From the NCBI GenBank assembly GCA_004009845.1, contig RMBW01000237.1:1-21809 (forward strand): a stretch of 21,809 bases of DNA, given 5' to 3'. This stretch comes from Davidsoniella eucalypti. Lineage: Eukaryota; Ascomycota; Sordariomycetes; Microascales; Ceratocystidaceae. A program made the position numbers and the translations under genes. Positions 8,753 to 18,260 of this stretch are shown here, one piece after another. How positions within the stretch are numbered: the first letter of the stretch is position 1; the number at the start of each line of letters is the position of its first letter. Under the pieces are notes generated by a model that saw only the letters and a program-made list of their open reading frames with translations, was not told the origin of the DNA and did no database searches.

Positions 8753-9599
8753 ATGGCGATATCGTTTCCTACGAATAAGGTCTGTTTTATTGACTCTGGC
8801 ATCTCATTACATGTCCCCTGAACACCAAAAATTATCTCAAGCCTTATCTCATTAGCTATTACTGAAGGTATCAGGGCTTTGGCAAAAAAACAAAAACTAG
8901 AAGTTGAAGATTATAGAGAACTAGTAATCAAGACCTACGTCTGAGTCATGCTTAGCCTTGAGAAGCCGCCTATGTTCCAAGTTTAGCACATATATTACTC
9001 ACCATCTCTAGAATTGTACAGTAGGCGTGAAGCGGTAGTTAAGAAAAAGTTGTTACCAAGCCTGATATACAGGATTCTAGTAGGACTACATAAATGATCC
9101 GGAATTCATCTATCGAACACAGTCTTGACACACCACTTCTCGAGAAGGCCCAAGTAATAATGGCCACAGCTCCAAGTAGGCAGTGACTAGCCGGAATAGT
9201 ATCATCTTTGTACTTTCGTTTCTGGCATTGTGGATTCCGACAAGAATGTCCTGAGGTTCGGCAAGTCCTGAAGGCCTCGATAGGCATATATATATATCTC
9301 AACAGATGGTCTCCTCGAAATCTACTTGAAGATGGGTTACTGCTATTTTCGATCATGAAAAATTGGTTACGTTAGTTGGTCAACTTCAAATATTGATATA
9401 TAACAGGAATTGATGCAGTGACAATATATATTTGGATGTGCAGAATAATACTGTGAGATGATATAGGCGATGAAAGGGTAGTTCTAGTGTCTAGTCCAGT
9501 TGACTGCGGAGGAGAATTCTCAGTGCCTCTGAAGATGTTCATCTTATATCTAGATATGGTACTCAAGATCTTCATGATCACCCCGCATTCGCTTCTAGT
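8753..9599. other. No confident gene; possible decayed retroelement sequence
   Basis: Near 8790 the plus strand reads CFIDSGISLHV, faintly like a retroelement protease DSG motif, but it ends at a stop and lacks support. A TA microsatellite lies at 9286-9297. Minus-strand frames 9039-9356 and 9372-9647 have no recognisable domain. Confidence 0.35.
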
Positions 9600-9890
9600 G
9601 TGCATTGCTACCGAGTTCACAAAGATATAACCTGCAACAATGATCATTTGGGTCTTGTGGAAAGGGTATGTTTGTTACAATTTTGCATAATCCACAAGAA
9701 GATTCTAGAGCGTTTCGACACCATGCAGAGCGGTTGCCAGATTAATGGCAGCTTTATTGGTTCTATGAGAACCGCCAAACATACCGAGTACACTAAGAAG
9801 AACTGCCATGCCCAACAGGTGGAATATGCTTTAGAACGTGCCTCAAGAGTTCCCTTGACTGAAGCCGCTGTATATATGACCCAACCCTAG
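9600..9890 (+). CDS. Small ORF of unknown function, probable transposon remnant
   Basis: This 96-codon frame is not recognised as a known gene. Its C-terminal part contains AKHTEYTKKNCHAQQ, and the DNA at 9777-9804 matches the reverse complement of 15212-15239 with one mismatch in 28. There the minus-strand frame also reads TKHTEYTKKN. The stretch EYALERASRVPLTEAAVYM faintly resembles the helix-turn-helix (psq) start of pogo/Fot1 transposases, which is a weak similarity only. It has no visible promoter or intron signals and probably belongs to the old element R3/R4. Confidence 0.3.
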   Translation: MHCYRVHKDITCNNDHLGLVERVCLLQFCIIHKKILERFDTMQSGCQINGSFIGSMRTAKHTEYTKKNCHAQQVEYALERASRVPLTEAAVYMTQP

Positions 9891-11215
9891 CTACTCGCCG
9901 ACATTGTACACCATTAGAACACGCCACAGTTGCCCAAAGCCATGTGCTCTAAACTTGAAGGGTGCCGACTCCCACACTGCAATCATATCTTTTCTTTGTT
10001 TTCCTATTTGACAAGGTGGTGAAAACCGTTTGTGTCATGAACAGTTCCCTCGCAGTCACACCTCCGCAACGCTAGAGGCTTCCGAATTCCGAGCCTAACT
10101 TGGTTCCCACCACTGCGTGATAATGAAGCGTTGCAACTAACGTTGGTTATTTAATCATCAGGACAAGTCAAGAATTTCAGATTCGTGGCTGAACAGCCTA
10201 GGAAGTCATCTAGCCACTGATATCACTTGCTATCTGACGCCGATAACACTCAAGGACTAAATACGTACCTCTCTAAGGAGAAGATTGTCCATGTGAAGCA
10301 GGTTAACTTTGCGTGCTAAGGAAGCTGGCAAGGCCGAAGTCCCTTGCCATTACTATTACTAGATATTTTTTCATGTTTCAAAATGTTATCTTCCACCATC
10401 TTCTTCTATAATGTTTAGCTATTAATATGCTCATACATTCATCTCTGTTGCTAAGATAGCGGTATTGAGTCATGTTACAATTAATGGAAATCGGTTATAT
10501 CCATAGAAATATCTCATATGATGATATACGTCAATTTATCTAACCCTTATGAACCAATTAAAAATGATTTCGTCTTTCCAATCTACCATTATATACATCG
10601 TTTTTCTGATCACATACTTTCTGCTATATTCAAGTACTGCAATTGACTAGATAAATCAAGTATATTCTACAAGCGGGATGCAAATACATCATAATTTTCT
10701 ATAATTTGAGTACTAATTAGTATAAATGTCTCTGGAATTTTCTATATGGTCATCATGGTTATGCCGTTCATCAGGGTTGGGTCTTCACACCGAGCTCGCT
10801 CACCGCTACGGTCGTGTGTATTTATCAAAGTTGAAACAATAATTCCTCATCACCAAATTATCACCCCTTCGGTCTTATCACCTCTATCCTAATAATTCTC
10901 TATGGAAATTGAGGCAAACTTGGTATCAAGAACAATGCAACCTCATTTGTTACCGGAACCATTATTGAGTAACTGTATAATAATGCTATCTACACGGTAT
11001 TTTAGCAGTAACAGGTACGTCTGGGATGCCACCACAGAACGGTTCAAAAGTGTCTTGTTTTTCAACATTTGAGGCAATTTAACTATATTTGTCCATTATG
11101 GCAAAATATCGAGGTACGATTTAAGACTTAGGTGAGTTTCTGACTTTTAGTTACAATTAAATATGGCTCGACTCTTGACCCCCAATTTCACATATTTTAT
11201 AGCATTGTAGAACTC
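9891..11215. other. Intergenic stretch, nothing recognised
   Basis: About 1.3 kb with stops in every frame. Base composition changes from mixed (9.9-10.35 kb) to strongly AT-rich (10.35-10.75 kb). No tRNA-like boxes, repeats with partners in this window, or recognisable domains were found. Confidence 0.45.
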
Positions 11216-12051
11216 TCTGTTTGTATGGTTTTGCTCTCTGTTGATCATGTAAATGAATGCTATCTTTAAAACCGTAAAAGATATGATGGCCATATTTATG
11301 TCTAACAAGGCCAACAATCCTCTTTTAGACTATCATTTTCATCACTTAGCGACTTCCAGATTGAGACATACACTTTTGACATAGATACAAATTAGAAATG
11401 GTTGTTCAAGAAGGAGACAAACAGTCCGAAAAATGTATAAAAACCCAGAGAGATTGAGGCGTTCGGAAAAGGCAAGTAGTGTTTTGCATTGGTATCTTTT
11501 TGGGTTTTTTGGCTCTTAATTTCACGATGAAAGGTACCTAGCCCAGAGACAAATTAAACTTTATAGATTAAAGCCAAATCATATATCGAGAAGAAGATGA
11601 AGATTTTACATACAACTAGTTTAGAGATTATTCAAGAGCTGGGTCATAATAAAATGGGAGGAAAGACACAGGGTTGTTAGTCAAACCCTAACATCGCCAC
11701 TTTGTTTAAGTCATGTTATGGGATTTGTAGAAAGAGTGACACATAGCACTTCACAATGTCCGAATGCCTAATTATACATATGATTAACTATTTCTGTCAA
11801 TAACTAGTATTTCCCGTTTCCATTTTTCAAAACCTGCCATGATTGCCAGTCTCCTGGAGGCTCACTGAATAGTAGCTCCAGGGAGTTCTTTTTGTGGATT
11901 TTTTGTATCTGTTTTGTATTTAATTTTTTTGTTTAATTTTTTTGCTTTAATTTTTTAATTTATTTATTTATAATTTTACGTCTTTATGTGGATCTGACCT
12001 TAGTGGATCGTTAGACATCGAGAGACCCTAATGGCCCTTGGAGAACCAGGT
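11216..12051 (+). repeat. Dispersed repeat R1, copy 2 (with insertion)
   Basis: Matches 1-505 in direct orientation on both sides of an extra segment at about 11649-11960. The left part spans 11216-11648 and the right part 11961-12051. In the first ~140 bp after the ATG I count about 13 substitutions, of which nine are transitions, mostly toward A/T in this copy. Confidence 0.85.
11649..11960. mobile_element. ~310-bp insertion within R1 copy 2
   Basis: Present in this R1 copy and absent from the other between GGTCATA and TTTATTTA. It contains an inverted repeat (CCTGGAG and CTCCAGG, about 11852-11881) and ends in a T-rich run with ATTTTTTT-type units. Exact edges and a target-site duplication could not be fixed because the flanks are AT-rich. 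It could be an insertion here or a deletion in copy 1. Confidence 0.45.
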
Positions 12052-12169
12052 GGTATTATTCGGTGGCAGTTGATAGCTAATAAGAGGGCGGAGGCCATTT
12101 ATATTCAACTCAATTTAAGCTTATCTAAATGCGTCATTGGCTAAAGTTGATGTAGAAATGGTAACTTTT

Positions 12170-12720
12170 CTATGATTTCGCTTACTAAGAATGTGGTTGT
12201 GATACTTATATTTGTATATAATTGCAAATTTAAAGTTTTAGATGGAAAAAAAACAATACTAACTGTAAGTATTTAATACTTTTATTCCTATAAAGTGGTA
12301 ATTTTTACTAGGAATTGGTTACAAATTTGAAGTGTTCGCCAAAGATGTCTTGAGTAGAAACATGTACTAGTTCTAGGGAGTGGAAACTAACTAGCTTGCC
12401 TTTTCTGTTTCTTTTCACCAAGGAGCACATAATTTAGGAACTGTACTTATCAAAAGAACAACAACAGTACTGCTAATATTTAGACTCAAATAGTACTAAT
12501 AAAGCACTAAGGGTAATACAAGAATTTGTATTAGTCAGATAAGGCAAGATTGTTGTGGAGAAAATATGTAAAGGGTGATTTATTAAATGGGGTCTATGAA
12601 GGAAATGTTATGGAGGTGTTATTATATAGAGTGGAGGTAAGTCACGTGATGTAGTGTATGCGTAGTCACGTGATGTGCAAGGCTAGTACACCTACAACAA
12701 AGATGTAGAAATGTTAGAAG
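12170..12720 (-). repeat. Decayed element R4 copy (inverted relative to 16670-17130), split by an LTR
   Basis: Reverse-complement alignment with 16670-17130 is clear at ACTAAGAA.GTG.T.GTGATA, TTTAGAT, ATACTAAC, AATTGGTTA, GGAAACTAACTAGCTTGCC and ACAAGAATTTGTATTAGTCAG. The 149-bp LTR at 12551-12699 interrupts it; the other copy has no insert at that point (AGCAAGAAAATGTTAC). Confidence 0.75.
12546..12704 (+). mobile_element. 149-bp solo LTR (12551-12699) with TSD AAGAT
   Basis: The element starts TGTTGTGGAG and ends CACCTACAACA, with inverted tips TGTTGTRGG. AAGAT flanks it at 12546-12550 and 12700-12704. The related sequence at 16677-16735 acts as an empty site. The interior has two CACGTGA boxes (about 12641 and 12666). 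TG...CA ends and a 5-bp TSD point to an LTR, perhaps of a miniature (TRIM-like) retrotransposon; orientation is not determinable. Confidence 0.75.
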
Positions 12721-13877
12721 AGAAAGGATCAAAAGCTAAGAGCTAAAACAAGCTGAACTGTTATTACCGATATTAGGAGATCTTTTGGTTAGCTGTGACA
12801 AGATGGCCCCTTTGTCATTTGATTACCAATACGTAATGATTCTGTAGTTTGTTCATTTGTTCTGTGGCAGGAGTGTCTCTTTAGTTTGCCCGGTTTATAA
12901 ATCATCATGATCAAATGACCTAAGGAACATTTTCTCAAGCCGTGGGTTGTTTATAACTAAAATTGAAGGATGAGAGATTGAGAGAAGTCAACCTATCTTT
13001 GAGTTTAGAGGTGGCTTACGATCAAATAGAAGTTGATTTAGGAACATCAAGTGTATCAAGTATTTTGATATTATCATTGCAGAGTTTGGCAAGTGATCGA
13101 AATATTTGTCACATACTCACTTCACTGTCTGGTGTCAAAATTGTGTCGATAATAAAAGTGAGGCCTTCTGATATCACTAAGTAGAACATAGAGTTGCTAG
13201 AAACCTGGCCATATACATTATTTTATAGTAGGGTATATAGCTAGCTATGACTACTGGCATAGTGAATACAAGTCGTATTATTCTATAGTGCCTCTTAATG
13301 TTCAAGGTGGACATTTTTGCAGTTGGTAGAACCTGAAAGGTTATGATACATAATGATACTAACATTGTCTACTGCTGGTATACATTACATCATCAATATT
13401 GTATCAAATGCACAATGAAACTTTCGCGAACTTCTATGATTCAAGCCACACTGTTAAATACCTTTGCAAATTCATCAATACAAGGTAGCATAGTATTCTA
13501 TATAAAGGTGGCCATATTATTGTTTTAACTGAGGAGTCAAGAGAAGACGATTGTATATACAACTACAGTAATATATTAGTTCCAAGAGCAACTCAATTCC
13601 TAATCACTATATCTATCATTATATATGTGCTCTGATTTTCTCCCGTATTGTCTTTCAATAATGTGTGATACCGGCATATAGAGCAGCTATATACAAGCGA
13701 AATAAACAATATTTATAGAGCTCTAAGGTGAACTACAACCACACAACAACAACTGATGAACATACGTGTTAAGCTCAAAAAATGTCTATATAGTCTCTAG
13801 ACACTTGCAATGAAACGTAAGTCGTCAATTATCACTGAAACAAAATACTTAACGTTACTAAAAACATACGAGAAGGA
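12721..13877. other. Intergenic stretch, only weak ORFs
   Basis: Open frames of 61-73 codons (12963-13184 plus, 13177-13365 minus, 13343-13528 plus) overlap one another, have no recognisable domain and no start context. I see no gene or repeat with a partner in the window. Confidence 0.4.
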
Positions 13878-14353
13878 CTAACTGTAATGGACGGGCAGGC
13901 AGGAGTTCAAAGGGGAACAAGTGATCACTAGGCGAGTAGTCACGCGATGATGTTTTTGGTGTTTTCAGGATATCAGAAATAAACAGAATAATAAATTAAG
14001 TAAAGTGGAACTAGATCAGGACAGGAGCAGGAGCAAAGATAAGAACAAGAACAGGAACAAGAAGAGGAGGTTGCACTAGGAGGTCAGGTACACAGAGAGT
14101 TGTAAGCTTGGAGGGGAAAGGAAAGAAGAGAACAGGAAAGGAAGAAACAAGCAAGATATTTATGTTAAACCGAGAGAGGAAGAAAACAGAAGGATCTGGT
14201 CTACGGACAGAAGTTCGAGGCAATGCTGTGTTGGCTGTGTATCAAGTCTAGCCTCAATGCAGGAATTGTTGCCACCGGAGTCGAAAGGTGAGGCTGTGTA
14301 TCAACCCTAAGCCTCATGCGGAGAGTCTGCGAGTGTTATTTCATAACACTAAC
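13878..14353 (-). mobile_element. 466-bp solo LTR (13883-14348) with TSD CTAAC
   Basis: Read on the minus strand it begins TGTTATGAAATAACA (a 6-bp hairpin at the very tip) and ends CCATTACA. CTAAC is found at 13878-13882 and 14349-14353. It is over 90% identical by eye, in opposite orientation, to 21464-21809. Both copies carry an internal duplication of about 28 bp ending TTGATACACAGCC, 59 bp apart. No internal retrotransposon coding sequence is next to it, so it is a solo LTR left by recombination. The minus frame 14011-14223 is LTR sequence, not a gene. Confidence 0.9.
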
Positions 14354-15182
14354 GCTTAGTCTATATGAGGTTCAACTTGAGTTATATATCTACAGATTTC
14401 CATGTGAAAAGGGTAAATAAGTATTTCGGTCTTGCTCTCTACTATCGCCGAGGCAAGCAGTTGACAGATAGCATTGACAGCATGCATTATATAACTTTTT
14501 TGCCATTCGAAAACCTTTGTAATCGTTGTTATTACTGTATCCTTTGCATCAAAGACTTTAGCTCATGGATATGGCATTCAAGACTTAGGCAATTGTAGAC
14601 AACTGTACCTAGACTCGGGTTGAAACTGCTTACAAAGTTGGGAATTTTCATTCATAGCTAGATAAACTTCAAAGACAGTCATCATTTCACAGAATATGTT
14701 GTGTAATTGTCCTATCGACTGTAGAAAAAAGCAACCTTCTTCTCCTTGGTATCGTCTTTCATAGTTGATGCCAGAATCATATCTTCGTTTATTAGTTCAG
14801 CTTCCACGCCACAACAACAGTATTTATACATAACATGTAGAAGATATCAAGTTTTAGTCATATGATACTTAGTAACAAATAACATGAGACATAAAAAAAA
14901 GATACAGTTCGATTGCCATATTTCACATTTTCTCTTTATAGTTGATAATTATGATTCCACTTCAACTCGCCACCATCTCCACATTGTGATCCAGGTAATC
15001 ATGATGATTATATTCTTTCTGACAATAAGATTTCTCTATTGTCTGAACAGATGAAATACCATGTAATTTCTAGAATCTAGTCGAGTGATAATGGCCCGAT
15101 CTACAGTGGATAGATCTCGAACTCCATACATAGAACACCCTTGCTTCATATGTAGCTGATAACTTGTATTGGAAGCTTGAAA
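14354..15182. other. Intergenic stretch, nothing recognised
   Basis: A 77-codon plus frame at 14365-14598 has no recognisable domain. The remainder is stop-rich. Part of this stretch may be the continuation of the decayed element read on the minus strand from 15.2 kb, but no partner was found. Confidence 0.35.
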
Positions 15183-15386
15183 TTATAGAGACAGTATGGC
15201 TAGTGCATCATAGTTCTTCTTGGTGTACTCGGTATGTTTAGTGGTCAATGATATTGGAATATCTTGACATAGTTGAAATCTACCAGCACTAATGAATTTA
15301 CCACTTGACTTATCATAATAATGGACTTTATTCACTCCAATATTAACAACTTGTGGTACAACAAGCAATGATATATTACTTACCAA
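15183..15386 (-). pseudogene. Transposon-like coding remnant sharing the KHTEYTKKN motif
   Basis: The minus frame reads PISLTTKHTEYTKKNYDAL. The matching DNA at 15212-15239 is the reverse complement of 9777-9804 with one mismatch. It directly follows element R3 on the same strand, so it is probably part of that element's coding region. Family is not identified. Confidence 0.35.
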
Positions 15387-15389
15387 CTA

Positions 15390-16530
15390 TAAGCTATTTT
15401 ATTGCTAAGTGCATCAAGTCATAGCTTGCGTTTGCTATATCTAACATATATAGCTACAGCAGGGTTGACATTCATATACTTACTGAGCTGGAGTCACTCA
15501 ATGAATAGTCATACCTTACTTGCCGACAACACATTCATTTCTTTGATGTACTTAATAGTCAACATTTGTACTATGTAGAGAACTATACTTCAGTGACTGA
15601 TTATACAATCATTTCCCAATCGCCTAGCTTGCAGTTGTGACTCATTCATAACTCTTTCTCTGTTAATTAGCCAATGTAATTTTCTCTCGATACTCAATAA
15701 CACAACCCAGTATTTATTAACCATTTTCTAACAAACTATTGCTAGTATTTGGGGTCTACAATCTTTGATAGTTTACCATTTACTATATTCTTGCCCAATC
15801 TTTATGTCTTACCTTATTACATTTCCCTTGAAATGCAACATTCCGTTAGAACTACAAAACTTACAGTAAGTCATTGATCATTCCTGATTTTACTACGAGT
15901 GTCCTTCTTACATGTTTATAGAGCATTTTCTCGACAAACTTGGTCTTTGCTCTTATGTTTTGCCGACCATCTCAACTTATTATAAATCGGGAATCATTTT
16001 GTGATCAATATATCCTGCAAATACCATAGAAAGTGATTACTATGTAGGTTTTAAAATACCAACTGTGCCAGTTGCGACTACTTTTCTTGTTGTTTTATCA
16101 ATCATGTAAACTCTAAATCCCAAGCACCCAATGTCATGCTATTCTAATGGTATAAGTACCTAAAGTTGTTTGTAATTTGAAGTTCCATATTAGTCTTGTC
16201 ATTCTACTTATGGCAAAAGAACATAATTCAAATATATAGTAATACTTATATATACTGTTGTTTTTCTCTAGAATTCTTTGCATTTTATTTCCCTTTTCAA
16301 TAGCACTGAATATCATCATATAGATAGATATAGCAAGTGGGTGTCTGTCCTGCCAATTGTGCTGTAATGCCCGGTAATATATTAAATCAGCTTGTTATAT
16401 TACCTTGCTTGGCTCTCTATCCTTTTAAATTTAATTGACTCTATTTCTCTATCGTACCTAGATACCTGCTTTGTATCGTAGAAATCCTAATAAATATATA
16501 GTATACTATGAGTACGAATTACTTTATTTA
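15390..16530 (+). repeat. Decayed element R3, long copy
   Basis: Inverted partner of 7765-8345 (landmarks listed there). It contains about 600 bp (15435-16055) absent from the other copy, without recognisable coding content. Reading on the minus strand, R4 (17130-16670), R3 and the KHTEYTKKN frame follow one another, suggesting one old element of at least 1.9 kb. Confidence 0.75.
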
Positions 16531-16669
16531 ATCAACATGTCTATGAATTTTGTGGAGAATTACCGTCAGTATGTTATTTTTAAAACCAAGTCTTCAATCT
16601 TATATTTAATTAGGATATTCTTCTACATCGCCTTGAGTGTTTATTGTGATAGTACTTGACATATTTGGT

Positions 16670-17130
16670 AACATTTTCTTGCTGTATCTGACTAATACAA
16701 ATTCTTGTACTTTACCCTTAATGCTTCATGTGTATGTAGACCTGCCCTTGGTGTACTTATAACTTGCCGTTTCTAGTGCGTTTGGTCTAGTAAATTGATT
16801 GCAGTCCGATTTGTGTCCAAATACTAGCAGTTCTGCTGCGGTTCTTTTAAAGAACAGTTCATATATTATGTGCTGCTCAGTGAAAAAAAAAATACTCAGA
16901 AACGGCAAGCTAGTTAGTTTCCTCCCTGAAGCTAGACGTCACGTTTCTGCTGGACATATTTGTAAAAAAACACCTCAAAGCTTTAACCAATTCTGAATAC
17001 ACATTACTACTTTACACAAAAGTATGAAATGCTTAGTTAGTATTATTAACTTTCTAATTCCCCCGTAGATCTAAACATTATAATCTATAATTATAAATAT
17101 CACGAACACGTTCTTAGTGATATCGTCATA
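16670..17130 (+). repeat. Decayed element R4, uninterrupted copy
   Basis: Inverted partner of 12170-12720 without the 149-bp LTR. Small frames at 16726-16908 and 16799-16996 are on opposite strands of each other and are not conserved in the partner. Confidence 0.75.
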
Positions 17131-17185
17131 GCTCTATTGCTAAACAAGATTAATAAATAAATAAAATTGAAAACAAAATTGAATT
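17125..17185 (+). repeat. Retroposon tail family, copy 3
   Basis: CGTCATAGCTCTATTGCTAA, then AGATTAATAAATAAATAAAA, resembles the body and A-rich tail at 6253-6320 and 7640-7715, more diverged. It lies at the edge of R4. Confidence 0.45.
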
Positions 17186-17624
17186 GATTGGCCTAAAACT
17201 ATGAATTGGCACCCTTCGCCATCTAATCTCACATTGAGGTCTTCGCCACGGGGACTAACACTTCCCCGACCCCAGTGACAAACAGGTGTCGGATCTAACC
17301 AAAGACATTTTGTCATATGCTCTTTTGCCACAGCTCATCTGTAGAGTCTAATATTGTGACAAATCTTCCTGCCGAGAAATGTCTCGCAAGATTGGTAAAC
17401 TTTGTCGAATCTCCCTCAAACATGGTCATATTCAATGGGTGTTGGTGGTATGAATCGAGAGATATCTATGGAACATAAGGCGAGATGTAGTATCAAATAT
17501 AAGAAATGTGACACAAAATTTTTAGTAAAAGGCTTGGCGTTGCGCGATTAGCAAAAATAATGGACTTTCAGGCATACCGAACTCATAACTGTCAAAGTCC
17601 ACAACTAGAAGTTACAAGACCCTT
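17186..17624. other. Intergenic stretch, nothing recognised
   Basis: A more GC-rich patch at 17200-17290 contains CTTCCCCGACCC, which recurs at 18472-18484. The minus frame 17140-17331 has no recognisable domain. Around 17560-17610 faint matches to the tandem unit downstream suggest the array once began earlier. Confidence 0.35.
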
Positions 17625-18260
17625 CCAAGAAAAGCTCACGATGCCAGGGACTTGGACGTAATGTCTTGATTCAAGAACGAAGACAATGTCAACTTTATTA
17701 ACTCTATAGCTAGCCCCCTATTGTCTCTACCAAGAAAAACTCGAGATCTAAAAGACTTTAAAATATTAGCTTCATCTAGGGACCACGACAGTGCCAAAAA
17801 CACCAAATCTGTAAACAACGTGCCCTTAATGATAAACAAAATAAACCCATGCCAAGAACACGTTGTGATATATAGGACTTTGGAACATCGGCTTCATTCA
17901 GGAACTATGGCAATGCCATCTCTATCGACTCTGTAACTGGCCGTTCGCTCTCCTACTCAAAAGCATAACTTTGCAGTAATTTAACCTAGTTCTAAAATAC
18001 ACGCATTAGGTTCATAACGATCAAAACTTCTATTGAAAAAAACTCTACCAAGAAAGCCTGACGATAAATAGGGCTTTGAGATATTGACTTTACTGAGATA
18101 TTTAGGTAGACGTTAAATATAATCAAATCATCAAATCAGACTTTACTGAGCAACTTCAGAAGTGCCACTCTATCAACTCTATAAGCACACCTTGGTGTTT
18201 CTGCCCAAGAACACGTCTTTATGTTTCACAACCTTCCAAGCTTCGAATCTACCGTTGTTG
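17625..18260 (+). repeat. Degenerate tandem array, units of roughly 105-195 bp
   Basis: CCAAGA starts occur at 17625, 17730, 17852, 18048 and 18205. Each is followed at similar distances by GACTTTGA-like, CTTCATTCAGGAAC-like and GCCATCTCTATCAACTCTRTA-like blocks. Unit lengths of about 105, 122, 196 and 157 bp show indels. No frame runs through the units, so a repeated protein domain is unlikely. Confidence 0.55.

Noticed and set aside
8780..8830. Retroelement protease motif (DSG) near 8795
   Set aside because: Single short match ended by a stop, with no neighbouring gag or reverse-transcriptase motifs.
10100..10130. GGTTC-containing site as a tRNA B box
   Set aside because: It does not match the full B box and no cloverleaf can be drawn around it.
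14011..14223. Minus-strand frame rich in Phe/Leu/Pro, with a matching plus-strand frame at 21495-21767
   Set aside because: Both are pyrimidine-rich LTR sequence. Conservation reflects recent LTR relatedness, not coding selection.
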